A DNA stretch of 64,000 nucleotides from Subsaxibacter sp. CAU 1640 (lineage in GTDB: Bacteria > Bacteroidota > Bacteroidia > Flavobacteriales > Flavobacteriaceae): positions 386,753-450,752 of the forward strand of contig NZ_JALNMI010000004.1 in the NCBI RefSeq assembly GCF_023156585.1. The letters are read 5' to 3'. A program made the position numbers and the translations under genes. Of this stretch, positions 42,674 to 51,203 are shown in pieces; the first letter of the stretch is position 1; each line of letters opens with the position of its first letter. The notes below the pieces were generated by a model. It had not been told where the DNA came from. It was given only the letters and a program-made list of their open reading frames with translations, and ran no database searches.

Positions 42674-43948
42674 TTAATTCGAGATTTTATGTTCTAAATA
42701 ATCCAAATAGGTAATGGCTTCTCTAAATAAGTAATTTATAGAGCCATTTTGAAAAGGATAATGTAATTCAAAAATTTTAAACAAAATTTCTTTTATATAA
42801 ATAAAATCTAATTCTATACTTGACAAACTAAATATTGTTTCAAGAACTCTTTTCGATTTATCCTCTGAATCGATATTTATTTGAGACCGATTGTTTATTT
42901 TTTCCAAATTATTTTTACGCTCTTCTCCATATTTTGAATTAGCGCCAAGCGTGAATCTGTTTTTGTAATCACTTGACTTTTTATCCTTTTTAATTCTCTC
43001 AATTAATCTTTTTCTAACACTACCTCGAATTTTTAAATCTTCTAATAACTTAATTGAATCTTTTTCTTTTAGTGACAATCTATCTAAAAGAAAATAAAAT
43101 GGAAAATATGCGGTATTTCCTTGGCAAATGAATTTCAATAAATCCTCATCATTAACTATTGATATATTTTTTAAATAAGATTTGTAAATATCTTCTTCAT
43201 AAATATTTATGTTCGTCTTAATAACTCTTGCCAATTCAGGAATATGACCAATAATTTTGACAGCTGGTTCTCCATCTTTTTGAATGGAATATTTATCGAT
43301 AATTTTTATTTGGCTTAAGAGAGATTCATCCAAAAGAAATGTATTGTTTTCGCTGATGATTTCCCCACTAACAGAATTAAGAAGATGAGTGTTTTCAATT
43401 CCTATCTCTCCAATTTTTTCTAATAATTTCATCCATCTTTCGGACTCCTCATGCTTAACTTCTTCAATAAGTTTAATTAAGTCTCCTGCCTTTATTTTAG
43501 AGGATTTTGCCCCATATCTATAATAGATATCAGAACTGTTTGTTTTAGAACTGTCCTTGTTACAAATAATCGGTCTGTTTTTATTTTTAAATGCATAAAG
43601 GATGCCTATAGTCATACCTCTAAATATAAATTCTTTTCTTTCAAAATTAATTGATGGCGTAAATAATTCATTAATGTAATTGGTTATATCAGCATCATCT
43701 ATTTTTTCAAAATCCTTAATTCCAACAATTTTATGTGGACTATTTTGTACACCAAAAATTAAAGCCCCACCTTTATTATTCGAAAATGCACATAGAGATT
43801 TACAATAATTTGCTCTCGCCTTCTCCGCCGTCCAGTCAAAATTCTCTTTAAATTCTATAAAATGTGATTCCCTTCTTTTCAGTATGTTTTGGTCATCGGC
43901 ATCATTAAAAAAATTAATTAGCCAATCTTCCTTAAGTATTTCAGTCAT
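42674..43948 (-). CDS. ATP-binding protein with AlbA_2 (Schlafen-like) domain
   Basis: The 424-residue protein has an N-terminal AlbA_2/Schlafen AAA_4-type domain: ESHFIEFKENFDW, YCKSLCAFSNNKGGALIFGV and DIYYRYGAKSSKI (residues about 25-165). The rest is helical without known domain. Members with this domain bind nucleic acids and appear in defence contexts. It is convergent with DUF5131 and noticeably AT-rich compared with its neighbours, suggesting separate acquisition. No promoter was assigned. Confidence 0.82.
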   Translation of the reverse strand: MTEILKEDWLINFFNDADDQNILKRRESHFIEFKENFDWTAEKARANYCKSLCAFSNNKGGALIFGVQNSPHKIVGIKDFEKIDDADITNYINELFTPSINFERKEFIFRGMTIGILYAFKNKNRPIICNKDSSKTNSSDIYYRYGAKSSKIKAGDLIKLIEEVKHEESERWMKLLEKIGEIGIENTHLLNSVSGEIISENNTFLLDESLLSQIKIIDKYSIQKDGEPAVKIIGHIPELARVIKTNINIYEEDIYKSYLKNISIVNDEDLLKFICQGNTAYFPFYFLLDRLSLKEKDSIKLLEDLKIRGSVRKRLIERIKKDKKSSDYKNRFTLGANSKYGEERKNNLEKINNRSQINIDSEDKSKRVLETIFSLSSIELDFIYIKEILFKIFELHYPFQNGSINYLFREAITYLDYLEHKISN

Positions 43949-44428
43949 TTATCTATCATTTGTCAAATATAAAATACTAATATAACTGAAATTATAACAA
44001 CTTATATAACAGCTTCAGTATAGTAGATTCATGAATTAAATTTCAAATAGCTGAATATATATATCTAATTTAGTATAAATAAGCCCACTCCCAATCCATT
44101 CCGTTGCTCTACATTTCGAGAAGTGCGCTTTATTAAAAAAAGTCTTGGACACAACCCAAAAGTTCATTATTTCCATTCCACCTCCCAGCCGCTGAAGGCA
44201 GGGACATTCCATTCCCAATCTTAAACTTTTGGGTTAAGTCCGCTTTAGGGAGTTAGTATTCATACAATATCACCGCAATTTAAACTCGTAAAATACTTCC
44301 ATCAAAAGACTACGGCATAAAGCCGACGCTTCTTCCTACGCTTATTTATTCCGTTTCCTTTTGAGCCAAGATTTTATCTTCCGTTTGGTTCTCGCTTAAA
44401 TATTGTTTAACCATTAAAATCCATCATT
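43949..44428. other. Non-coding region with long inverted repeats
   Basis: This 480-bp stretch holds no convincing gene. A 12-bp inverted repeat (44153-44164 and 44224-44235) is flanked by GGAC/GTCC extensions. Repeated CATTCC/ATTCCC segments occur between 44090 and 44220. The sequence is more GC-rich than the AlbA_2 gene beside it. It could be an origin, transfer site or regulatory region of the element; no nick-site consensus is recognised. Confidence 0.5.
44153..44235. repeat. 12-bp perfect (18-bp imperfect) inverted repeat
   Basis: AACCCAAAAGTT (44153-44164) and AACTTTTGGGTT (44224-44235) are perfect complements, 59 bp apart. With two mismatched bases the stem continues into GGAC (44147-44150) and GTCC (44238-44241). 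Confidence 0.85.
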
Positions 44429-44590
44429 ATGAAAAATGTATCATCAGAACCCGAAGTATCACTGCAAGAAGCAGAAGAACATTATCAATTGACTAGTAAT
44501 AATTACACAATTGAAAGTGGGGAGAGTCATTTGGCTTATTACAGAGAGAGATATCCCCTTTACTACCAAGTACTATTAAATAATGTCTAA
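44429..44590 (+). CDS. Small acidic ORF (53 aa) upstream of DUF932
   Basis: ATG at 44429 opens 53 codons ending TAA at 44590. The product (MKNVSSEPEVSLQEAEEHYQ and 33 more residues) is acidic at the N terminus, then Tyr-rich. It overlaps the DUF932 start by 8 bp, which suggests coupling. It has no recognised family. The position and start context make a real small gene plausible. Confidence 0.5.
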   Translation: MKNVSSEPEVSLQEAEEHYQLTSNNYTIESGESHLAYYRERYPLYYQVLLNNV

Positions 44591-45443
44591 TCTAAAATCA
44601 AAAGTTATGTATTTACAAAATTTAAAACAAGATGAAATCTTCGTTTCAAACGAAATGAAATCATTGAAAAGTCTGACCCAAATGGAGTCCAGACGAGGAC
44701 TTGAAAATGCCATTATCTCAAATGGCAAGATTGTGAACGTGGTCTCAAATAGTTATGGCCATGTTCCAAATGAACTCTTCTTTAAGAAAGCCGAACAGAT
44801 GCTGGTGGATGCTGACCTCAATTTTCAAAAGCAGACAATTAACAGAGCTGATAGGTCATTTATTACGGACTTTATCATCGAGGATAAGAGTCAGTTTTCG
44901 GTGAAGAACGATAAAGATTTGATTCTGCCTATGCTGCGATTTAAAAATTCTTATGATGGAAGTGAAAAGACTTCCGGACACTTTGGATTTTATAGAAAAG
45001 TATGCTCCAATGGACTTCATGTCTCACAGGCAGAAATTGAGTTTTCTATCAAGCACAGCAAAAATAACACAGACCTGATAATGCCAAGTCTGAATAAATT
45101 GTTCGATAAATTTCTGGATAATGAATTTTACACCATTACTTCGAAATTCGACAAGATGAAGAAAGTTGAGATTCTCGATACAGAGAAATTCGTCAAGGAC
45201 ATTCTTGAAAGAACGAAACTGTTCAGATATGAATGTAGTGACAAGAATGATAATCCTTCGAAAAAATCAAGGGAAGTCATTGAGATATTGAACTACGAAG
45301 CGTTATTATTGAACGAGTCGCCTAATCTGTGGCTTGGATATAATGCCTTTAATGCGATGCTTCACAGAACGTTGAAGAAAAGCTTTTCACAACAGGAAAA
45401 ATTGGATAAGAGATTGTTCAACGAAATTTACGAAATGGCTTGA
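44583..45443 (+). CDS. DUF932 (phage/plasmid-like) protein
   Basis: The 286-residue protein matches DUF932: YGHVPNELFFKKAEQML (residues about 58-74), FGFYRKVCSNGLHVSQAE and NLWLGYNAFNAMLHRTLKKSFSQQEKLD near the C terminus. The family is found in phages, plasmids and conjugative elements; the role is unclear but linked to mobile DNA. An ATG at 44607 is an alternative start. A terminator follows. Confidence 0.85.
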   Translation: MSNLKSKVMYLQNLKQDEIFVSNEMKSLKSLTQMESRRGLENAIISNGKIVNVVSNSYGHVPNELFFKKAEQMLVDADLNFQKQTINRADRSFITDFIIEDKSQFSVKNDKDLILPMLRFKNSYDGSEKTSGHFGFYRKVCSNGLHVSQAEIEFSIKHSKNNTDLIMPSLNKLFDKFLDNEFYTITSKFDKMKKVEILDTEKFVKDILERTKLFRYECSDKNDNPSKKSREVIEILNYEALLLNESPNLWLGYNAFNAMLHRTLKKSFSQQEKLDKRLFNEIYEMA

Positions 45444-45462
45444 TAAGTCAATTTATGAGGTT

Positions 45463-45490
45463 TCTCCAGTACCTTAAACTGGAGTTTTTA
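45463..45490 (+). terminator. Terminator after DUF932
   Basis: CTCCAGT (45464-45470) and ACTGGAG (45478-45484) with a 7-nt loop, followed by TTTTTATT. It separates the mobile-element genes from the metal island. Confidence 0.85.
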
Positions 45491-45544
45491 TTCTTCAGAA
45501 TTATTTTATCATTCATTTTTAAAACTACTTTTCATGTGAAAATT

Positions 45545-45570
45545 GTTAAAAACAAAATGTTAAAAACAAA
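45545..45570 (+). repeat. Tandem GTTAAAAACAAA repeats upstream of the copper operon
   Basis: The 12-mer GTTAAAAACAAA occurs twice (45545-45556, 45559-45570), 14 bp apart. A weak -7-like TAATTTCG lies at 45591-45598. The spacing is close to 1.3 helical turns and the location suits an activator site for the metal operon. Confidence 0.55.
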
Positions 45571-45603
45571 TTTTTCTATACATTATTTTATAATTTCGTA
45601 GAA

Positions 45604-46020
45604 ATGAAAAATTTTTTCCATAAAGTATTGTCAATGCTAATGGCATTTGTAGTCTTGTTTTCTACAATGTCATTCATGCTCAATATGCATTATTGTGGAG
45701 AAACTTTAGTGGCGACCTCTTTATTCGAAAGTGTTGAGTCCTGCGGAATGGAAATAGCAAAATCAACACTTCCTAACGGTTGTTCAATGGAAAAACCGGA
45801 TTGCTGTAAAAATGAGCAGTCACTCATTAAAGGACAGGACGAACTTAAACTGAATTTTGATAAAATATCATTTGACCAGTATATTTTGGTTGCTGCTTTC
45901 TTCCACACGTACAGTGCTCTTTTTGAATCTACCGAAGAAATTAGACCGTCCTTACCAGCATACCCACCACCCAATATAGTCAGGCTTATCTACAAACTTG
46001 ACGAGAGTTATTTAATTTGA
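45604..46020 (+). CDS. HYC_CC_PP family exported protein
   Basis: The 138-residue protein has a hydrophobic N terminus (VLSMLMAFVVLFSTMSFML) and the three motifs for which the family is named: MHYCGE, DCCKNE and PAYPPPNI. Family members occur next to CusA-type pumps in Bacteroidota. The cysteines and His suggest metal binding. It starts the forward heavy-metal operon and is probably a copper-responsive exported protein. Mechanism unknown. Confidence 0.85.
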   Translation: MKNFFHKVLSMLMAFVVLFSTMSFMLNMHYCGETLVATSLFESVESCGMEIAKSTLPNGCSMEKPDCCKNEQSLIKGQDELKLNFDKISFDQYILVAAFFHTYSALFESTEEIRPSLPAYPPPNIVRLIYKLDESYLI

Positions 46021-46122
46021 TTTTTAAACATTAGAACCAAAAATCCTATGGAGTTTATCCATCAGGATAATTTGTCGTATTTGGTATTTTCCCAATACTT
46101 ATTTCTAATTGTTTAACAATCA

Positions 46123-49100
46123 ATGCCAATGCTAAATAAAAGCATCAAATTTCTTATAGAAAACAAACTCGTTGCTGTCTTACTGCTCGTCGCATTTGTC
46201 GGGTTCGGGACGGTGTACGCACCCTTTAATTGGAATACAGGTATATTGCCATCAGACCCTGTGGCGGTTGATGCCATTCCGGACATAGGCGAAAACCAAC
46301 AAATTGTTTTTACAAAATGGGACGGACGTTCACCACAGGATATTGAGGACCAAATTACCTATCCGCTAACCACCACATTGTTGGGCATTCCAGGCGTGAA
46401 AACCATCCGCAGTTCTTCAATGTTCGGATTTTCGAGCATCTACATCATTTTTGAAGAGGATATCGAATTTTACTGGAGCCGTAGCCGTATTCTCGAAAAA
46501 CTCAATTCCCTACCTAGCGGATTATTGCCCGAAGGTGTTAATCCAGCTTTGGGTCCCGATGCAACAGGATTGGGACAAATATTTTGGTACACCCTGGAAG
46601 GTCGTGATAAAGATGGCAACGTTACAGGTGGTTGGGATTTGCAGGAACTGCGCAGCATTCAGGATTATTATGTGAAATACGCCTTGGCATCTGCAAGTGG
46701 TGTTTCCGAAGTGGCATCTATTGGCGGCTATGTAAAGGAATATCAAATTGACGTGAATCCCGAACTGATGCGACAATACAATATCGGACTTGCTCAATTA
46801 GTAAAGGCGGTAAAAGAAAGCAATCGGGACATTGGTGCACAAACCTTGGAAATCAATCAGGCAGAATATCTTGTACGTGGTTTGGGTTATGTAAAATCGG
46901 TCGCAGATATTGAAAATGCTGTCGTTACTTCTGAAAATTTTACATCCATTAAAATTAGTGATATTGCCAAAGTGACACTTGGGCCTGCAACACGTCGCGG
47001 TATTTTGGACAAGGAAGGTGCCGAAGTTGTAGGTGCGGTTGTGGTGGCTCGATACGGAGCAAATCCTTTAGCGGTAATCAATAACGTAAAAGAAAAAATC
47101 AATGAGTTGAGTACTGGCTTGCCTTCAAAAGTGTTGGCTGATGGCAGAACTTCGCAAGTTACTATTGTTCCTTTTTATGACCGCACAGAACTCATACAGG
47201 AAACTTTGGGTACACTCAACGAGGCGTTAACACTCGAAATTCTCATAACTATTTTGGTAATTATCGTTATGGTTTTTAATCTTCGAGCTTCGGTACTCAT
47301 ATCCGGCCTCTTACCTGTGGCGGTGTTGATGGTGTTTATTGCAATGAAATTCTTTGGAGTGGATGCCAATATTGTAGCGCTTTCGGGTATCGCCATCGCC
47401 ATCGGGACAATGGTGGATGTGGGCATCATCCTTTCAGAAAATATCATAAGGCATCTGGATGAGGACGATGAAACTACGCCAATAAACACAGTGGTTTACA
47501 ACGCTACAGCAGAAGTTTCCGGGGCTATCGTAACGGCTGTAATGACAACCATCATCAGTTTCATTCCCGTATTCACAATGATTGGTGCTGAAGGCAAATT
47601 GTTCAGACCCTTGGCATTTACCAAAACCTTTGCCTTAACGGCATCTATCATAATAGCGTTATTTTTGATACCACCATTCGCTGCGTTTTTCTTCAAAAGC
47701 AGGAATATCAGAAAAACAGCCAATTACGGCATTAGCAGTCTGTTGATTTTGGCAGGGTTTATTGCGGTCATTTTTGGTCATTGGATTGGCCTAATCCTTA
47801 TTGGCTTTGGCTTTGTGGCTTTGGCAGTTTTACAGGAAAAGCTTTCAAAAGAGAGGTCAAACAAATTCAATATTTATCTTTCCGCAGCTGCAATAGTCTT
47901 TCTGTTGGCTGAATATTGGAGGCCGTTGGGCGTGGACAAAAGCGTGTTTTGGAACCTCATTTTTGTAGGCATCATTTGTTTTGGTCTATTGGCAGGTTTT
48001 TCACTATTTAAAAACTATTATACGCGAATTTTGAAATGGGCATTGGCAAACAAACTTTTGTTTTTGACCATTCCCACGGCACTTTTGATATTTGGTTTTT
48101 TTATTTATAAGAATACCGGCAAAGAATTTATGCCTTCCCTAAATGAAGGTTCATTCCTGTTAATGCCCACCTCTATGCCGCACGCAGGTATTGAGGAAAA
48201 CAAACGGGTGTTGCAGCAATTGGATATGGCGGTAGCAAGCATTCCCGAAATCGAAACCGTTGTTGGAAAATCCGGAAGAACGGAATCCGCACTGGATCCA
48301 GCACCTTTGTCAATGTACGAAAACATAATTCAGTACAAATCTGAATATATGTTGAATGATGATGGAAAACGGCAACGTTTTAAGGTAAACGATGATGGGT
48401 TTTTTATGCTGAAGGATAACACTTTAGTTGAAAATCCCAACAGTCCCGTTGGTTCTGAAAAAGTTGAAAACGCCCGAAATAATGGGAAGAAAGTTTCAAT
48501 AACGGTCGATGTCACTTCGGAAAAATTAATTCCGGATGATGACGGTGAGTTCTACCGAAACTGGCGACCCGAAATCAATTCGCCCAATGATATTTGGAAC
48601 GAAATTGTAAGGGTTACTAAATTTCCAGGCGTTACCTCTGCCCCAAAACTGCAACCTATCGAAACCCGATTGGTTATGTTGCAAACAGGAATGCGCGCGC
48701 CAATGGGCATTAAGGTTAAAGGTCAGGATTTAAAACAGATTGAAGCCTTTGGCGTTCAGTTGGAAGGAATTTTAAAACAGGCCGAAGGTGTAAAACAGGA
48801 AGCCGTTTTTGCAGACCGAATCGTGGGCAAACCCTATTTGCTGATTGATATCAACAGGGAAAAATTGGCTCGTTATGGCGTTACTATAGAGGAAGTTCAA
48901 AATGTCCTGAAAGTTGCCGTGGGCGGAATGGTGTTGACCCAAACTGTTGAAGGCAGGGAACGCTATGGCGTTCGGGTGCGCTATCCTCGTGAATTGCGTG
49001 GCGACCCATCAGACTTGGAAGATATTTATGTGCCTGTTGAAAAGGGAAGCCCCGTTCCATTGAGCGAGTTGGCAACCATTCGATACGAACAAGGTCCGCA

Positions 49101-49908
49101 AGTCATTAAAAGTGAAGATACTTTTTTAGTGGGCTATGTCTTATTTGACAAACTAGATGGTTTTGCCGAAGTGAATGTCGTGGAAAATGCACAGGCACTC
49201 ATCCAAAATAAAATTGACGCGGGCGAATTGAATGTTCCCAAAGGCGTCAGCTATCAATTTACAGGTACTTATGAAAACCAATTACGTGCAGAAAAAACGC
49301 TGTCCATTATCGTTCCTTTGGCACTTGCGGTCATCTTTTTGATTTTATATTTCCAGTTCCGTTCGGTGTCCACAACCTTGATGGTATTTACGGGGATTAC
49401 AGTCGCTTTTGCGGGTGGTTTTGTAATGATTTGGTTCTATGGTCAAGATTGGTTCTTGAACTTCAGCTTTTTTGGCGAAAATCTGCGCGACCTTTTCAAT
49501 ATCCGCACGGTCAATTTGAGCGTCGCGGTTTGGGTAGGTTTTATTGCTCTTTTTGGTATTGCAACGGATGATGGCGTGGTAATGGCGACCTATCTCACAC
49601 AGACCTTCGACAAAAACGACCCGACCGATAAAGCGGAAATAAGACAATCCACGTTGGAAGCTGCTTCCAAAAGAATCCGTCCTTGTTTGATGACGACAGT
49701 TACCACCATTTTGGCATTGTTGCCTGTATTGACTTCCACAGGAAAAGGAAGTGATATTATGATACCGATGTCCATTCCCATCTTTGGCGGAATGTTGCTC
49801 GATACCACATCGTATTTCCTTGTGCCCGTGCTATATAGCTGGAGGAAGGAACGGATTGCGAAAAGAAAACTGAAAGCAGAATCACGAACTATAACCATAG
49901 AAAAATGA
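46123..49908 (+). CDS. cusA: CusA-type heavy-metal RND efflux pump
   Basis: The 1261-residue protein is a CusA/CzcA-family HME-RND transporter. The TM4 sequence GIAIAIGTMVDVGIILSENI fits the copper/silver (Cus) branch rather than the zinc branch, and MRAPMGIKVKG carries methionines expected in the Cu site. Between the two halves there is an extra hydrophobic block (about residues 530-660: GISSLLILAGFIAVIFGHW and several further spans), making it longer than the usual 1040 residues. It would export Cu(I)/Ag(I) with TolC and the adaptor at 59815. ATG 46129 is an alternative start. The next gene overlaps by 4 bp. Confidence 0.95.
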   Translation: MPMLNKSIKFLIENKLVAVLLLVAFVGFGTVYAPFNWNTGILPSDPVAVDAIPDIGENQQIVFTKWDGRSPQDIEDQITYPLTTTLLGIPGVKTIRSSSMFGFSSIYIIFEEDIEFYWSRSRILEKLNSLPSGLLPEGVNPALGPDATGLGQIFWYTLEGRDKDGNVTGGWDLQELRSIQDYYVKYALASASGVSEVASIGGYVKEYQIDVNPELMRQYNIGLAQLVKAVKESNRDIGAQTLEINQAEYLVRGLGYVKSVADIENAVVTSENFTSIKISDIAKVTLGPATRRGILDKEGAEVVGAVVVARYGANPLAVINNVKEKINELSTGLPSKVLADGRTSQVTIVPFYDRTELIQETLGTLNEALTLEILITILVIIVMVFNLRASVLISGLLPVAVLMVFIAMKFFGVDANIVALSGIAIAIGTMVDVGIILSENIIRHLDEDDETTPINTVVYNATAEVSGAIVTAVMTTIISFIPVFTMIGAEGKLFRPLAFTKTFALTASIIIALFLIPPFAAFFFKSRNIRKTANYGISSLLILAGFIAVIFGHWIGLILIGFGFVALAVLQEKLSKERSNKFNIYLSAAAIVFLLAEYWRPLGVDKSVFWNLIFVGIICFGLLAGFSLFKNYYTRILKWALANKLLFLTIPTALLIFGFFIYKNTGKEFMPSLNEGSFLLMPTSMPHAGIEENKRVLQQLDMAVASIPEIETVVGKSGRTESALDPAPLSMYENIIQYKSEYMLNDDGKRQRFKVNDDGFFMLKDNTLVENPNSPVGSEKVENARNNGKKVSITVDVTSEKLIPDDDGEFYRNWRPEINSPNDIWNEIVRVTKFPGVTSAPKLQPIETRLVMLQTGMRAPMGIKVKGQDLKQIEAFGVQLEGILKQAEGVKQEAVFADRIVGKPYLLIDINREKLARYGVTIEEVQNVLKVAVGGMVLTQTVEGRERYGVRVRYPRELRGDPSDLEDIYVPVEKGSPVPLSELATIRYEQGPQVIKSEDTFLVGYVLFDKLDGFAEVNVVENAQALIQNKIDAGELNVPKGVSYQFTGTYENQLRAEKTLSIIVPLALAVIFLILYFQFRSVSTTLMVFTGITVAFAGGFVMIWFYGQDWFLNFSFFGENLRDLFNIRTVNLSVAVWVGFIALFGIATDDGVVMATYLTQTFDKNDPTDKAEIRQSTLEAASKRIRPCLMTTVTTILALLPVLTSTGKGSDIMIPMSIPIFGGMLLDTTSYFLVPVLYSWRKERIAKRKLKAESRTITIEK

Positions 49909-51140
49909 TAAAAAAGAAAATATATATAAGATTGGCTTTGTTTTTCGGAATTAGTCTTTCGGCTTTCAATAGTTTTGGTCAGGACTTACAGACCTACATA
50001 GAAGAGGCCGTTGCCAACAGTCCCGAAATCCAAAAGTTTCAATTGCGTTATGATATTGCATCTGAAAAAGTAAATGAAGCCAATTGGATTCCGAACACCG
50101 AGTTTAGTGCTGGTTATTTTGTAAGCGAACCCGAAACCCGTGTCGGGGCGCAGCGTGCACGCTTTTCCATAAAACAAATGTTTCCTTGGTTTGGCACCAT
50201 AAACGCAAGGGAAAATTATGCCACTTCAATGGCGGATGCAGATTTTGTGGAAGTCACGATAGCAAAACGAAAATTGGCCCTTTCTGTTTCACAGTTCTAT
50301 TTCCAGCTTTATGAAATAAGGGCGAAACAGAAAGTTCTTGACCAAAATATTGCATTGTTGCAAACGTATGAAAAACTTGCGCTGACTTCTGTAGAAGTTG
50401 GAAAAGCTTCTGCCGTTGATGTACTGCGATTACAGATTCGACAAAATGAGCTGCAACAGGAAAAAGAAGTCTTGCAACAACAAAATAATGGCATACAGGC
50501 CGCTATGAACAGTTTGATGAATCGCGGTTACGACAAGGAAATTTCGGTTGTTGAAAGTTTAGAAATTCCGATGGAAGATATGCAGCTTTCTTTTAAAGCA
50601 CTTTCCGTAAATCCGGAATTGCTCAAATTCGATAAGTTGTATGAATCGGTCGCAAAATCGGAACTGCTTAACCTGCGTGAAAGCCAACCAATGTTCGGTT
50701 TTGGTGTCGATTACTTACCCGTTGCGGCAAGACAAGATATGGATTTCATTGATAACGGAAAGGATATTTTGATGCCTATGGTTTCAATTACGATTCCAAT
50801 TTTCAACAATCGCTATAAGTCCATTACCAAACAGAATGAGTTGCGCCAACAGGAAATCCAGTCGCAAAAAGACGAACGATTGAACGGATTGGAATCTGAA
50901 TTGGCAAAAGCGATTTCACAGCGAAACCAAGCACGAATAAAGTTTGAGACACAATCAAAAAACCTTCAGCAAGCAAAGGATGCCGAGGAAATCCTGATAA
51001 AAAATTATGAAACGGGAACGATAGATTTTAATGATGTGCTGGACATTCAGGAATTGCAGTTGAAGTTTCAAATCAATCAAATTGAATCCATAAAAATGTA
51101 TTTCGTACAGTCCACCATTATCAATTATTTAACCAATTAA
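49905..51140 (+). CDS. TolC-family outer-membrane efflux protein
   Basis: The 411-residue protein has a signal peptide (LALFFGISLSAFNSFGQ) and two OEP/TolC repeats: LQTYIEEAVANSPEIQKFQLRYD-type helices, VEVGKASAVDVLRLQIRQNELQQ and IKNYETGTIDFNDVLDIQELQL. It forms the outer-membrane duct for CusA. It overlaps cusA by 4 bp (ATGA), so production is coupled. Confidence 0.94.
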   Translation: MIKKKIYIRLALFFGISLSAFNSFGQDLQTYIEEAVANSPEIQKFQLRYDIASEKVNEANWIPNTEFSAGYFVSEPETRVGAQRARFSIKQMFPWFGTINARENYATSMADADFVEVTIAKRKLALSVSQFYFQLYEIRAKQKVLDQNIALLQTYEKLALTSVEVGKASAVDVLRLQIRQNELQQEKEVLQQQNNGIQAAMNSLMNRGYDKEISVVESLEIPMEDMQLSFKALSVNPELLKFDKLYESVAKSELLNLRESQPMFGFGVDYLPVAARQDMDFIDNGKDILMPMVSITIPIFNNRYKSITKQNELRQQEIQSQKDERLNGLESELAKAISQRNQARIKFETQSKNLQQAKDAEEILIKNYETGTIDFNDVLDIQELQLKFQINQIESIKMYFVQSTIINYLTN

Positions 51141-51203
51141 AACTATGTGCTATTGCGATAAGCCGTTTGGGAAAATTAGATTAATTATAAAAAAAATACT
51201 GAA

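Noticed and set aside
44036-44218. 60-codon minus-strand ORF in the repeat-bearing region
   Set aside because: It overlaps the inverted-repeat zone, has an unusual composition, and no promoter or neighbour supports it.
44381-44400. TTCTCGCTTA as a copy of the tRNA-Met 3' end (possible attachment site)
   Set aside because: Only about eight bases match TCTCGCTA and there is one mismatch; chance is likely. A real repeat may lie outside the window.
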